This document shows, one piece after another, positions 34,350 through 42,156 of a DNA stretch of 64,000 nucleotides; within the stretch, counting starts at the first letter, position 1, and each line of letters opens with the position of its first letter. The position numbers and the translations under genes were made by a program. A model generated the notes under the pieces. The model was not told where the DNA came from. It worked only from the letters and a program-made list of their open reading frames with translations, and ran no database searches. Origin of the DNA: Clostridia bacterium (lineage in GTDB: Bacteria > Bacillota_A > Clostridia > Christensenellales > Aristaeellaceae); NCBI GenBank assembly GCA_017509065.1, contig JAFWQM010000009.1:1-64000 (forward strand), in the 5' to 3' direction.

Positions 34350-34990
34350 CTGAACCGCTGCCCATCCGGGACAGGCTGGCGGAGCTGAAAGCGTGCCGCA
34401 GCCAGCGTCCTGATTTGCGGACGGAGGAAATCATCGCGTTTCTTTTTCGGGGAACGCCCGGCCTGCCGGATAACTGGGAAGAACGTATGCTCGTGACCCT
34501 CGACGGCCCCTGCGCTTCGGGTAAAACGACCCTGGCGGAAGCGCTCGCCGAAGCGCTGGATGCCGCCATTATCCACACTGACGACTTTGTGGTGCCCCAC
34601 GCGCAAAAGACTGCCGAACGCCTGGCGATCCCGGGCGGAAACTGCGATTGGGAGCGCCTGTGCCGGGAAGTCATCATTCCCTGGAAGGCGGGGCTTTTCC
34701 CACGTTACCGGCGCTATGACTGCCGACGAGCCTGTCTTCTGCCCCTGGAGAGCGTCGGCGCGGGCCGGATCCTGATACTGGAAGGCAGCTACTGCAATCT
34801 GCCCGCCATCCGGCAGTACGCTGACCTGCGGCTTTTCATGGTTACTCCTTTGGAGGAACGCATGGAACGCCTGCGCCGCCGCGAATCTCCGGAGTCCCTC
34901 CGGCAGTTCCGGGAAAGATGGATACCGCTCGAAGACGCGTATTTTGACGCCTTCGGCCTGCCGGACAGCGGATGCGTTCCGGTCAGATAA
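34346..34990 (+). CDS. Uridine-kinase-like P-loop phosphotransferase
   Basis: A 214-residue P-loop protein. Walker A is VTLDGPCASGKTTLAEAL near residue 50, the lid and acceptor region show IIHTDDFVVPHAQKTAERL, and RILILEGSYCNLP is the Walker B/base strand typical of uridine kinase and phosphoribulokinase-like enzymes. Substrate unproven. The ATGA overlap with the Lgt-like gene indicates a shared transcript. Confidence 0.82.
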   Translation: MTEPLPIRDRLAELKACRSQRPDLRTEEIIAFLFRGTPGLPDNWEERMLVTLDGPCASGKTTLAEALAEALDAAIIHTDDFVVPHAQKTAERLAIPGGNCDWERLCREVIIPWKAGLFPRYRRYDCRRACLLPLESVGAGRILILEGSYCNLPAIRQYADLRLFMVTPLEERMERLRRRESPESLRQFRERWIPLEDAYFDAFGLPDSGCVPVR

Positions 34991-34993
34991 CAG

Positions 34994-35074
34994 GTTACCA
35001 TTCACATATCTGGGGGAACCGCTCTTTGGGCTCCAAAGAGCGGTTCCCCCAGGAATATGAATCGTAATGATAAC
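34994..35074. repeat. Palindromic intergenic repeat, copy 3
   Basis: A nearly symmetrical 81-base element: left edge GTTACCATTCACATATCT, core GGGGGAACCGCTCTTTGG facing CCAAAGAGCGGTTCCCCC, right edge with ATATGAATCGTAAT. The left edge is an exact inverted copy of the right edge of the element at 24782-25001. It lies between the uridine-kinase-like gene and the promoter of darA. Confidence 0.82.
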
Positions 35075-35109
35075 AGCCGCAGGGCTTGCCTTCGCAAACA
35101 GGATTTCGG

Positions 35110-35138
35110 TTGATATTTCCGGGCTGATGTAGTATAAT
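35110..35138 (+). promoter_or_regulatory. Promoter of the darA-holB-ricT operon
   Basis: TTGATA (35110-35115), 17 bases, TATAAT (35133-35138). About 95 bases of leader precede the start codon of darA. Confidence 0.72.
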
Positions 35139-35236
35139 GAATACAGGACCGTGGCTTTGTATGATCCCGCCGCGGCGTCGTCAGAACAAAGAATACAGGC
35201 GCTGCGCCTGAGGAAGTAAGGAAGGGAGAATGGGAC

Positions 35237-35566
35237 ATGAAATTAATCATCGCGATCGTTCAGGATGAAGACGCCTCCCGGCTGATTGGGCACCTGATGA
35301 ACGACGGGTTCAGCGTGACCAAGCTGGCCACCACCGGCGGTTTTCTGAAATCTGGCAACACCACCATTTTGGCCGGCGTGGAAGACGGCCGCGTGCAGGA
35401 CTGTCTGGGCATTATTGAAAAGGTATGCAAGAGCCGCAAGCAGATCGCCACGTCGCCGGTTACCATGGGCGGGTCTTCCGGCATGTACGCGTCCTATCCC
35501 ATCGAAGTCACCGTGGGCGGCGCGACAGTATTCATTTTAGCGGTGGATCAGTTTGTCAAGTACTGA
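35237..35566 (+). CDS. darA: Cyclic-di-AMP receptor of the DarA/PstA type
   Basis: A 109-residue PII-like protein that binds c-di-AMP as a trimer. Family features are MKLIIAIVQDEDASRLIGHL at the start, TKLATTGGFLKSGNTT near residue 28 and the C-terminal VGGATVFILAVDQF. Downstream signalling in homologues concerns osmolyte and potassium balance. It heads an operon with holB and ricT, the same neighbours as in Bacillus. The last 14 bases overlap the holB frame. Confidence 0.95.
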   Translation: MKLIIAIVQDEDASRLIGHLMNDGFSVTKLATTGGFLKSGNTTILAGVEDGRVQDCLGIIEKVCKSRKQIATSPVTMGGSSGMYASYPIEVTVGGATVFILAVDQFVKY

Positions 35567-36566
35567 TGCCGCAAGCGGGCTGACGCTTCGGGAATGCGCG
35601 GCGGGGAGTGAACCGCTCCTCGCCCTTTGGCGTGACTTTTTAAACGGGCGCATGGCCTCCGCCGTGCTGCTGATCGGAGAGAGCGGCGTGGGCAAGCGCA
35701 CGTTCGCGCGGTTGCTTGCCCAGGCAATGCTGTGCGGCGGCACGGATAATGCGGAAAAAAAGCCCTGCGGAGCGTGCAGTGGGTGCAGGCGATTCGCCGC
35801 GCGGACGCATCCGGACGCCCTGTTCCCCGCGCCGCTGCCCAGGGAAAAGACCATCAAGATCGACGCCCTGCGCGGGATGATCGACACCCTCAGCCGCCAC
35901 AGCCTGGAGGGAGGGCAGCGCGTGGTGCTGATCGAAAACGCCGAGCTGATGACGCCGCAGGCACAGAACTGCCTGCTGAAAACCCTGGAGGACGGGGCGG
36001 CGGATACGAATTTCCTGCTTACCTGCGACGTGGAATCCGCCCTGTTGCCCACTATCCGCTCGCGCTGCCGGTGCGTGCGGGTGCAGCCGTGGGAAGCGGA
36101 CAGGATCGAAAAAGCGCTGCTCAGGCGCGGGGTCCCGGCCGATCGGGCCAGGGCACTGTCCGTTTACTGCGAGGGCAGTCTGGGCCGCGCTTTGCAGATG
36201 CAGGGCGACGATTCGTACTGGCAGGCGCGGGATACTGTGAAGCGCAGCTTTTTATCGGTGCGCGGCACAGCGTCGCTTCCCGCCGCGGCGCAAGCGCTGA
36301 AAGACCAGAAGGACAACGGGGACAGGCTGCTGGACATTCTGGAACAGGAGATACGCGCCCTGCTCCACGCCGAAACCCTCGGCAATTCCGACCGGCTGGA
36401 TGATTTTCCCTCCGCCTGGCAGAGCGCGCCGCCCGCCTCGCTGCGAAGAATACTGGAGGCGGTTTTGACCGCCCGCCGCTGGAAAAACGCCAATGTGGGC
36501 TGGGCGGCCTTATCAGAAGGACTTATGCAGACCATTTCGGAGGAAACGAAAACATGGCAAGTGTGA
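35553..36566 (+). CDS. holB: DNA polymerase III delta-prime subunit
   Basis: A 337-residue clamp-loader subunit. The AAA+ P-loop is VLLIGESGVGKRTFARLL near residue 31, the four-cysteine zinc module CGGTDNAEKKPCGACSGC near residue 56, and sensor-1 region ENAELMTPQAQNCLLKTLED. It starts with TTG at 35553 (GGTGG eight bases upstream) within the end of darA, in another frame; the ATG at 35566 is not in the frame. The last codons overlap ricT by 13 bases. The overlaps suggest tight translational coupling of the three genes. Confidence 0.93.
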   Translation: MSSTDAASGLTLRECAAGSEPLLALWRDFLNGRMASAVLLIGESGVGKRTFARLLAQAMLCGGTDNAEKKPCGACSGCRRFAARTHPDALFPAPLPREKTIKIDALRGMIDTLSRHSLEGGQRVVLIENAELMTPQAQNCLLKTLEDGAADTNFLLTCDVESALLPTIRSRCRCVRVQPWEADRIEKALLRRGVPADRARALSVYCEGSLGRALQMQGDDSYWQARDTVKRSFLSVRGTASLPAAAQALKDQKDNGDRLLDILEQEIRALLHAETLGNSDRLDDFPSAWQSAPPASLRRILEAVLTARRWKNANVGWAALSEGLMQTISEETKTWQV

Positions 36567-37585
36567 TCGGCGTTCGATTCAAGAACGCGGGCAAGCTTTA
36601 TTATTTTGATCCCGGCGTTTTCTGGCCTACCGCCGGGGACGCGGTGATCGTGGAAACGGTGCGCGGCATCGAATACGGCGAAGTGGTGACGGGGGTGAAG
36701 GAGGTCAGCGACGAGCTGATCACTCCGCCGCTCAAAAAGGTGATCCGCATTGCCACCGCCGATGATGCCCAGCACGACGCGGAAAACCGCGTCCGGGAAA
36801 AGGACGCGCTGGCCCTGTGCCAGAAAAAGGTGCAGGAGCATAAGCTGCAAATGAAGTTGGTGGGCTGCGAATACACATTCGACAACAGCAAGATCCTGTT
36901 CTATTTCACGTCCGACAAGCGGGTGGACTTCCGCGCGCTGGTAAAGGACCTTGCCGCCGCATTCCATACCCGCATCGAGCTGCGTCAGATCGGCGTGCGT
37001 GACGAAGCCAAAATGATGGGCGGCCTGGGCATGTGCGGCAGGCCGGTTTGCTGCGCCCAGTTCCTGGGCGATTTCCAGCCCGTGTCCATCAAGATGGCCA
37101 AGGAACAGAACCTGTCCCTGAACCCCACGAAGATTTCCGGCATCTGCGGGCGGCTGATGTGCTGCCTGAAATACGAGGAAGACCACTACGAAGCGACCCG
37201 CAGGCGCATGCCCCGCGTGGGCCGCGAGGTGGTTACGCCCGACGGGACCGGCACGGTGGTCGATCTCAACATCCTGAAGGAAACCGTGCGCGTGCGCATC
37301 CCTAAGGGCGACGGCGCAGAGCAGAAGGATTATCCGCTGGAACAGGTGCAGCGCGCGCAGTCCGCCCGTCCCGCCAAGCGGCAGCAGACCGAGGAAACGG
37401 ACGAAGAAATGAATCTGGCTGACGAAGAATCCGTGGAGGAATTCGCGGGCGAAGAAGGCCTGACGCGCGATGAAGCGCTGGCTGAACTTGAGGAATTCGC
37501 CGAAAAGGATGTCGCGGAGGAAGAACTGACCGACGCGGAGCTGGATTCCGAAGAAGAGGAAGAAACGGAAAACAATGAAAACTGA
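36554..37585 (+). CDS. ricT: PSP1-domain protein RicT/YaaT
   Basis: A 343-residue protein with a PSP1 domain (residues about 60-150) and the conserved cysteine groups GLGMCGRPVCCAQFLGDF and ISGICGRLMCCLKYEEDHY. In Bacillus the homologue joins the Fe-S containing Y-complex that regulates RNase Y and sporulation. The C-terminal 60 residues are highly acidic (ESVEEFAGEEGLTRDEALAE and similar). A GGAGG lies ten bases before the ATG. The stop codon overlaps the next start. Confidence 0.93.
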   Translation: MASVIGVRFKNAGKLYYFDPGVFWPTAGDAVIVETVRGIEYGEVVTGVKEVSDELITPPLKKVIRIATADDAQHDAENRVREKDALALCQKKVQEHKLQMKLVGCEYTFDNSKILFYFTSDKRVDFRALVKDLAAAFHTRIELRQIGVRDEAKMMGGLGMCGRPVCCAQFLGDFQPVSIKMAKEQNLSLNPTKISGICGRLMCCLKYEEDHYEATRRRMPRVGREVVTPDGTGTVVDLNILKETVRVRIPKGDGAEQKDYPLEQVQRAQSARPAKRQQTEETDEEMNLADEESVEEFAGEEGLTRDEALAELEEFAEKDVAEEELTDAELDSEEEEETENNEN

Positions 37586-39311
37586 TCGATGGCTTTCGTG
37601 GATCGTTCCCTGTCTGGCGGCGCTGGCGCTTGCCGCGCTGCTGCCCCTGAGCGCGGCGCTGGCGGATGAAATGCCGGTGCCCCGTTCTTTTGATACCCTG
37701 TGCTCGCCCGCGAAGGGCGAACGCTCCGCGCCGGTTTACAGCCAGCCCAAAACCTCCTCCGACAAGCTGATGACGCTTTCCGAGGGAGAAACGCTGACTG
37801 TCATCGGATACAACGGCAAGTATTATCTCGTGGACGCGGACGGGACAACCGGCTATGTGCCGCAGGGAAAGGTGAAGCTTTCCGGCGCGCCGAGCGCCGA
37901 TGAAATCCCCGAAGCCATCGACCCCGACCTTGCGCTTTCTGATCCCGTGCCTTTCCGGAAGGAAACGCATCTGGAGCTCACGGGCTCCATCCACGCGGAC
38001 AGGAAGCTGGACACCGTGTATCTGTACCTGTGGAACGAGCGCACGTTCGAGGTGGAATACTGCTTTATCGCTTCGCTGGATAAGCCCGCGGATACGGTCA
38101 GCCCATCCAAGCTGAAAGCCGCGCTGAACCTGACAAAATGGACGGGCGGCAGAAAGACCCTGACCATCCAGGGCAGCGCGAATGGCGAACGGGTGGTGCT
38201 GTTCCGTTCGCCCGCGTATATCTGCGGGGAAAACAGCGAGCCCAAAAACGTGACCGCCATGTGCTCCCTGCCGGACAATCTGCGGGACACGAAACTGAGC
38301 ACGGTGGTCCGCGGAGGCGTGACGGTGGATATTCCCGCCGCCGCGCAAGCCGTGCTGCTGACGATGGAATGGAACGTGCGCCCCGACTCCTTTACGGCGG
38401 AGCTCTTCAACGCGGCCGGCCAGCTGATTTCCTCGGAAACCCATACGACCGTGTATTATAATGACTGGATCGCCCTGACGCCTGACGCCTGCCGCGCCGT
38501 GATTACGCCGATGGGAAGCGATGTGAGCCTCTCTACCGTGCGGGTTTACGCCGACGACTATTCCCGCCACGCGGTGCAGACGTGGCAGGAGACCCAGGAA
38601 AAGCTGGATCTGCTTCTGGTCAGCACGCATCAGGACGACGAACTGCTGTTCCTCGGCGGCACGTTGGCGGATTACCTCGCGCGGGGAGCGCGGGCGAATG
38701 TGCTCTATGTGGCGGAAGGGGAGCGCATGCGGATGCGCGAAGCCCTGAACGGGCTGTGGACGGAGGGCCTGCGGAACTATCCCATCGTGCTGGGCCTGCC
38801 GGACGAGCAGAGCATGAGCCTGACTCAGGCGGAATCCAGATGGGCCAAGTATGACCCGCAGAAGCTGCTCGTGCGGGCATTCAGGCAGTATAAGCCCGAA
38901 GTGATCGTCACCCAGGATTTTAACGGAGAATACGGCCACGGCCAGCACAAGGCCGCCGTGAAAATGACGGCGGAGGGCATAGCGCTGGCGGCAGACCCCA
39001 ATTACGATCCCGAGTCCGTGCAGATGTACGGGACCTGGCAGGTAAAAAAGCTGTATGTCCACTGCTACAAGGAAAATCAGGTCGTGATGGACTGGAACAG
39101 GCCGCTGGACGAAACAGGCGTGATCACCCCCCTGTTCCTGACGAAAGAAGCCTATGATAAGCACCGTACCCAGCAGGCGTACTTCAGCATCCAGAAATCC
39201 GACAAGGAATACGACAACTCCCGCTTCGGCCTGTACTTTACCGCTGTCGGCCCGGATGAAAACAAAAACGATTTTCTGGAGCACATTGACTGGCAAAGCG
39301 GCGGGGACTGA
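37575..39311 (+). CDS. Exported PIG-L (LmbE-like) de-N-acetylase with SH3-like domain
   Basis: A 578-residue exported protein. A signal peptide (to about residue 30) is followed by a bacterial SH3-like domain at about 45-100 (SAPVYSQPKTSSDKLMTLSE), a beta domain to about 335 and a PIG-L domain from about 344. The zinc motif is H352-Q-D-D-E356, with NGEYGHGQHK later as the second His group. Such enzymes remove acetyl from N-acetylglucosamine-type sugars. The SH3-like part suggests binding to the cell wall. The start overlaps the ricT stop, so it is on the darA operon transcript. Confidence 0.87.
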   Translation: MKTDRWLSWIVPCLAALALAALLPLSAALADEMPVPRSFDTLCSPAKGERSAPVYSQPKTSSDKLMTLSEGETLTVIGYNGKYYLVDADGTTGYVPQGKVKLSGAPSADEIPEAIDPDLALSDPVPFRKETHLELTGSIHADRKLDTVYLYLWNERTFEVEYCFIASLDKPADTVSPSKLKAALNLTKWTGGRKTLTIQGSANGERVVLFRSPAYICGENSEPKNVTAMCSLPDNLRDTKLSTVVRGGVTVDIPAAAQAVLLTMEWNVRPDSFTAELFNAAGQLISSETHTTVYYNDWIALTPDACRAVITPMGSDVSLSTVRVYADDYSRHAVQTWQETQEKLDLLLVSTHQDDELLFLGGTLADYLARGARANVLYVAEGERMRMREALNGLWTEGLRNYPIVLGLPDEQSMSLTQAESRWAKYDPQKLLVRAFRQYKPEVIVTQDFNGEYGHGQHKAAVKMTAEGIALAADPNYDPESVQMYGTWQVKKLYVHCYKENQVVMDWNRPLDETGVITPLFLTKEAYDKHRTQQAYFSIQKSDKEYDNSRFGLYFTAVGPDENKNDFLEHIDWQSGGD

Positions 39312-39355
39312 CACGCAGGCGCTGTGAAAACAAGATTAGAAGGACAATCAAGAAC

Positions 39356-41962
39356 ATGAAAAGAAAACGGATGGCAATGATCTGCCTGGTCTGCGCGCTG
39401 CTGCTCGCCGCGCCCGCGCCGGCGGAGCAGGCGGATACCTGGCAGTGCCTGAACTGCTGGACGGAAAACGAGGGAAATTACTGCGGTGAGTGCGGGTTCA
39501 TCCGCGGTGGCTGGCAGTGCCACGGCTGCGGCAATCTGAACGAAACAAAGTACTGCACCAACTGCGGCAAGCCCCGGCTGGTATCCGTGTACGAATCGGG
39601 TATGGACTGCTTTGACGGGGCGCAGTACGCGGAAGCGCTGCCCGCCATCCGATACGCGGCGGAGCAGGGCCACGGCGGCGCGCTGTTTGTTTTGGGCGAA
39701 TACTATGCGAAGGGCCTTGGCGGGGAACAGATAAACCTTGACCGCGCAGCGGATTGTTACCTGCAATCCGCCGAGAACGGCAACGCCTCCGCCTGCTGGA
39801 TGATCGCGCATTACTATGAGAACGGCGTGTCGGTTGCGCGGGACGACGAAAAAGCGCTGCTTTACTACGAGAAAGCGGCGGAAGCGGGTTATGCCTGGGC
39901 TTATGCCGGCGCGGCGCGGTATTACGCTAAGAGTGACGCAAAGAAAGCGCTGGACTGCTATCAGAAAGCGGCGCAGGCGGATTGTCCGGACGCGCTGTAT
40001 CAGCTGGGCCTGGCGTATGAGCAGGGAGAGCTGGTGGAGCAGAGCGACGCAGAAGCGCTTTCATATTATGAACGGGCGGCCGCCCTGGGTCATGGCGAGG
40101 CATGTGCTAAGGCGGGATATTATTACGGAACCGGCAAAGGCGTTTCGCGGGACGATGAAAAAGCCCTGAGCTATTATCGCAGGGCCGCGGAAAAAGCCGT
40201 GGACACTGCATATTATAATATCGGCCTGTTCTATGAAACCGGCCGGAGCGTGAAACAGAACAGTGAAGAAGCCCTCAAGCATTACCGCGTCGCGGCCCGC
40301 CTGGGAAACGCGGAAGCCGTGGCGAAGATCGGCGTCGCTTATGCGGAGTGCTGGGGCGGTTTGCAGGACAGCCAGGCCGCGTTCACCTGCTATGAACAGG
40401 CCGCAGACGCCGGTGTCGCCTGGGCCGCTTACAACCTGGCCGTCTGCTATGAAGAAGGCCGGGGAACGTCCCCAAGCTTTATCGACGCCCTGGGCCGCTA
40501 CCGTCAGGCGGCGGAGGGCGGCGTGGCCGAAGCGTATTACCGACTGGGCCAGCTCGACGCGCAGGGCAAGGGCGTAAGGCAGGATGACCGCAACGCGCTG
40601 GAGAACTATTGCCAGGCCGCAAAGCTGGGCCACGCGCAGGCGAGCCTGATAGCGGGCTACGGTTATGAAAACGGCATCGGCGACAGCGTAGACCTGAAAG
40701 CCGCGATCACATATTATACGCAAGCCGCGGAGGCCGGTATCGCGGAGGCATACACCGGCCTTGGGCGGGTATATCTTGCACAGTGCGAATACGAAAGCGC
40801 AGCGGAAGCGTTTCAAAAAGCCGCGGACGCGGGCAGCATGGAGGCGCATGAGCGCCTGGGTATGCTGCTGCTCCATCAGGATTTCGGCTTCCAGGATGTA
40901 GACGCGGCGGAAAAGCACTTGCAGATCGCCGCGGGCATGGGCGATATGGACGCTGTGGCCGCGCTGGGCGAAATGTACCTGAACGCCTCCTACGGGAAAA
41001 AGGACGATGAGCGCGCGCGTGATTTCCTGACCGTCGCCCTGCATCAGGGCAAAACTGCCGCTGCGGTCCTCCTGGGTGACCTGTATAACGACACGGACAA
41101 CGCCTTGTATGACGTTCGCAAAGCCGCGCAGTATTACGAATTGGCGGCGGAGAACAGCGACGACCTGAAAGCCCTGCGCCGCTTGGGTGAACTGTACAGC
41201 GACGCGGACGCGGGCATGCTGAATCCGAAAAAAGCCGTTGGTTACTATGAGCGCGCCGCGGCGAAGAATGACCTGGAATCCATCAAAAGCCTCGCCGACC
41301 TGTACTGGACCTGTTCCGCCATCCGCGATACGGAGGCGGCCGTTGCCTGGTACCGGAGAGCGGCGGAGATGGGCGATGCGGAATCCTGGCTAAAGCTCGG
41401 CGTGCTGTATCAGTACGGCGACAATGTGGAGCAGGACGCCGCCGAAGCGCTGCATTGTTTCCAGGAAGCTGCGGACCTCGGCAATGCAGACGCCGCCAAG
41501 CGCGCGGGCGACCTGTGCAGTTATGATCATTATGGGATGGTGGATTTGCAGCAGGCCATCGCGTATTACGAGCAGGCCGCGGGCAAAGGCCAGGTGAACG
41601 CGATCCAGCGCCTGGGCGACCTGTACAGCTATGAAGGATACGGAAAGCTGGATCTGAAAAAAGCCGTTTCCTATTATGAGCAAGCGGCTGCGCTCCGGGA
41701 CGTGGAATCCATGAAGCGTCTCGGCGCGCTGTTCGATTACTTTGACGAGCTCCGCGACCCGGCGCTGTCCGTCGCCTGGTACGAAAAAGCGGCAGAATCG
41801 GGCCATGTTCCTTCCATGCTCCTGGTAGGCGACGCCTACCGCGACGGCATCGGCGTGAATCCCGATCCGGCAAAGGCGGCCGCATGGTATCACAAAGCCG
41901 TGAACGCGGGCAGCGCTGAAGCGCAGAGCCGCCTGGACGAGCTCAGCATGCAATGGAAATAA
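39356..41962 (+). CDS. Exported double zinc-ribbon protein with about twenty Sel1-like repeats
   Basis: An 868-residue protein. A signal peptide (residues 1-23, ending APAPA) precedes two zinc ribbons in residues about 30-80 (CLNCW, CGECG, CHGCG, CTNCG). The remainder is a chain of about 20 Sel1-like repeats of near 36 residues with the AxxxYxxAAxxGxxxA pattern, for example ALSYYERAAALGHGEACAKA. Sel1 repeats form a curved helical scaffold for protein contacts. Zinc ribbons behind an export signal are unusual since they normally sit in the cytoplasm. It is 44 bases behind the PIG-L gene and ends at a clear terminator. Confidence 0.88.
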   Translation: MKRKRMAMICLVCALLLAAPAPAEQADTWQCLNCWTENEGNYCGECGFIRGGWQCHGCGNLNETKYCTNCGKPRLVSVYESGMDCFDGAQYAEALPAIRYAAEQGHGGALFVLGEYYAKGLGGEQINLDRAADCYLQSAENGNASACWMIAHYYENGVSVARDDEKALLYYEKAAEAGYAWAYAGAARYYAKSDAKKALDCYQKAAQADCPDALYQLGLAYEQGELVEQSDAEALSYYERAAALGHGEACAKAGYYYGTGKGVSRDDEKALSYYRRAAEKAVDTAYYNIGLFYETGRSVKQNSEEALKHYRVAARLGNAEAVAKIGVAYAECWGGLQDSQAAFTCYEQAADAGVAWAAYNLAVCYEEGRGTSPSFIDALGRYRQAAEGGVAEAYYRLGQLDAQGKGVRQDDRNALENYCQAAKLGHAQASLIAGYGYENGIGDSVDLKAAITYYTQAAEAGIAEAYTGLGRVYLAQCEYESAAEAFQKAADAGSMEAHERLGMLLLHQDFGFQDVDAAEKHLQIAAGMGDMDAVAALGEMYLNASYGKKDDERARDFLTVALHQGKTAAAVLLGDLYNDTDNALYDVRKAAQYYELAAENSDDLKALRRLGELYSDADAGMLNPKKAVGYYERAAAKNDLESIKSLADLYWTCSAIRDTEAAVAWYRRAAEMGDAESWLKLGVLYQYGDNVEQDAAEALHCFQEAADLGNADAAKRAGDLCSYDHYGMVDLQQAIAYYEQAAGKGQVNAIQRLGDLYSYEGYGKLDLKKAVSYYEQAAALRDVESMKRLGALFDYFDELRDPALSVAWYEKAAESGHVPSMLLVGDAYRDGIGVNPDPAKAAAWYHKAVNAGSAEAQSRLDELSMQWK

Positions 41963-41972
41963 ATCAAGGTTT

Positions 41973-42001
41973 ACCGGAGGATAAAGCCCTCCGGTTTTTT
42001 A
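41973..42001 (+). terminator. Terminator after the Sel1 repeat gene
   Basis: ACCGGAGG and CCTCCGGT stem with a short loop, followed by a T-run. Confidence 0.9.
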
Positions 42002-42045
42002 TTCCGTAAAAATGATAAAATCTTATGCGAACGGCGTTTCTGCTA

Positions 42046-42074
42046 TTGACGGCGGCATGGACTGAATATATAAT
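42046..42074 (+). promoter_or_regulatory. Promoter of the membrane pyrophosphatase gene
   Basis: TTGACG, 17 bases, TATAAT, followed by an 83-base leader and GGGAGG before the ATG at 42157. Confidence 0.78.
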
Positions 42075-42156
42075 AGGAAAGAAATTGGGGCCTGGCATGC
42101 AGAACATGACAATACCCTGCAATTATCATCATTTTCAGAATGGGAGGTTGTCCCCT

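Noticed and set aside
37302..39314. 670-residue minus-strand frame over the ricT end and PIG-L gene
   Set aside because: Antisense shadow of two good genes, with unnatural residue composition.
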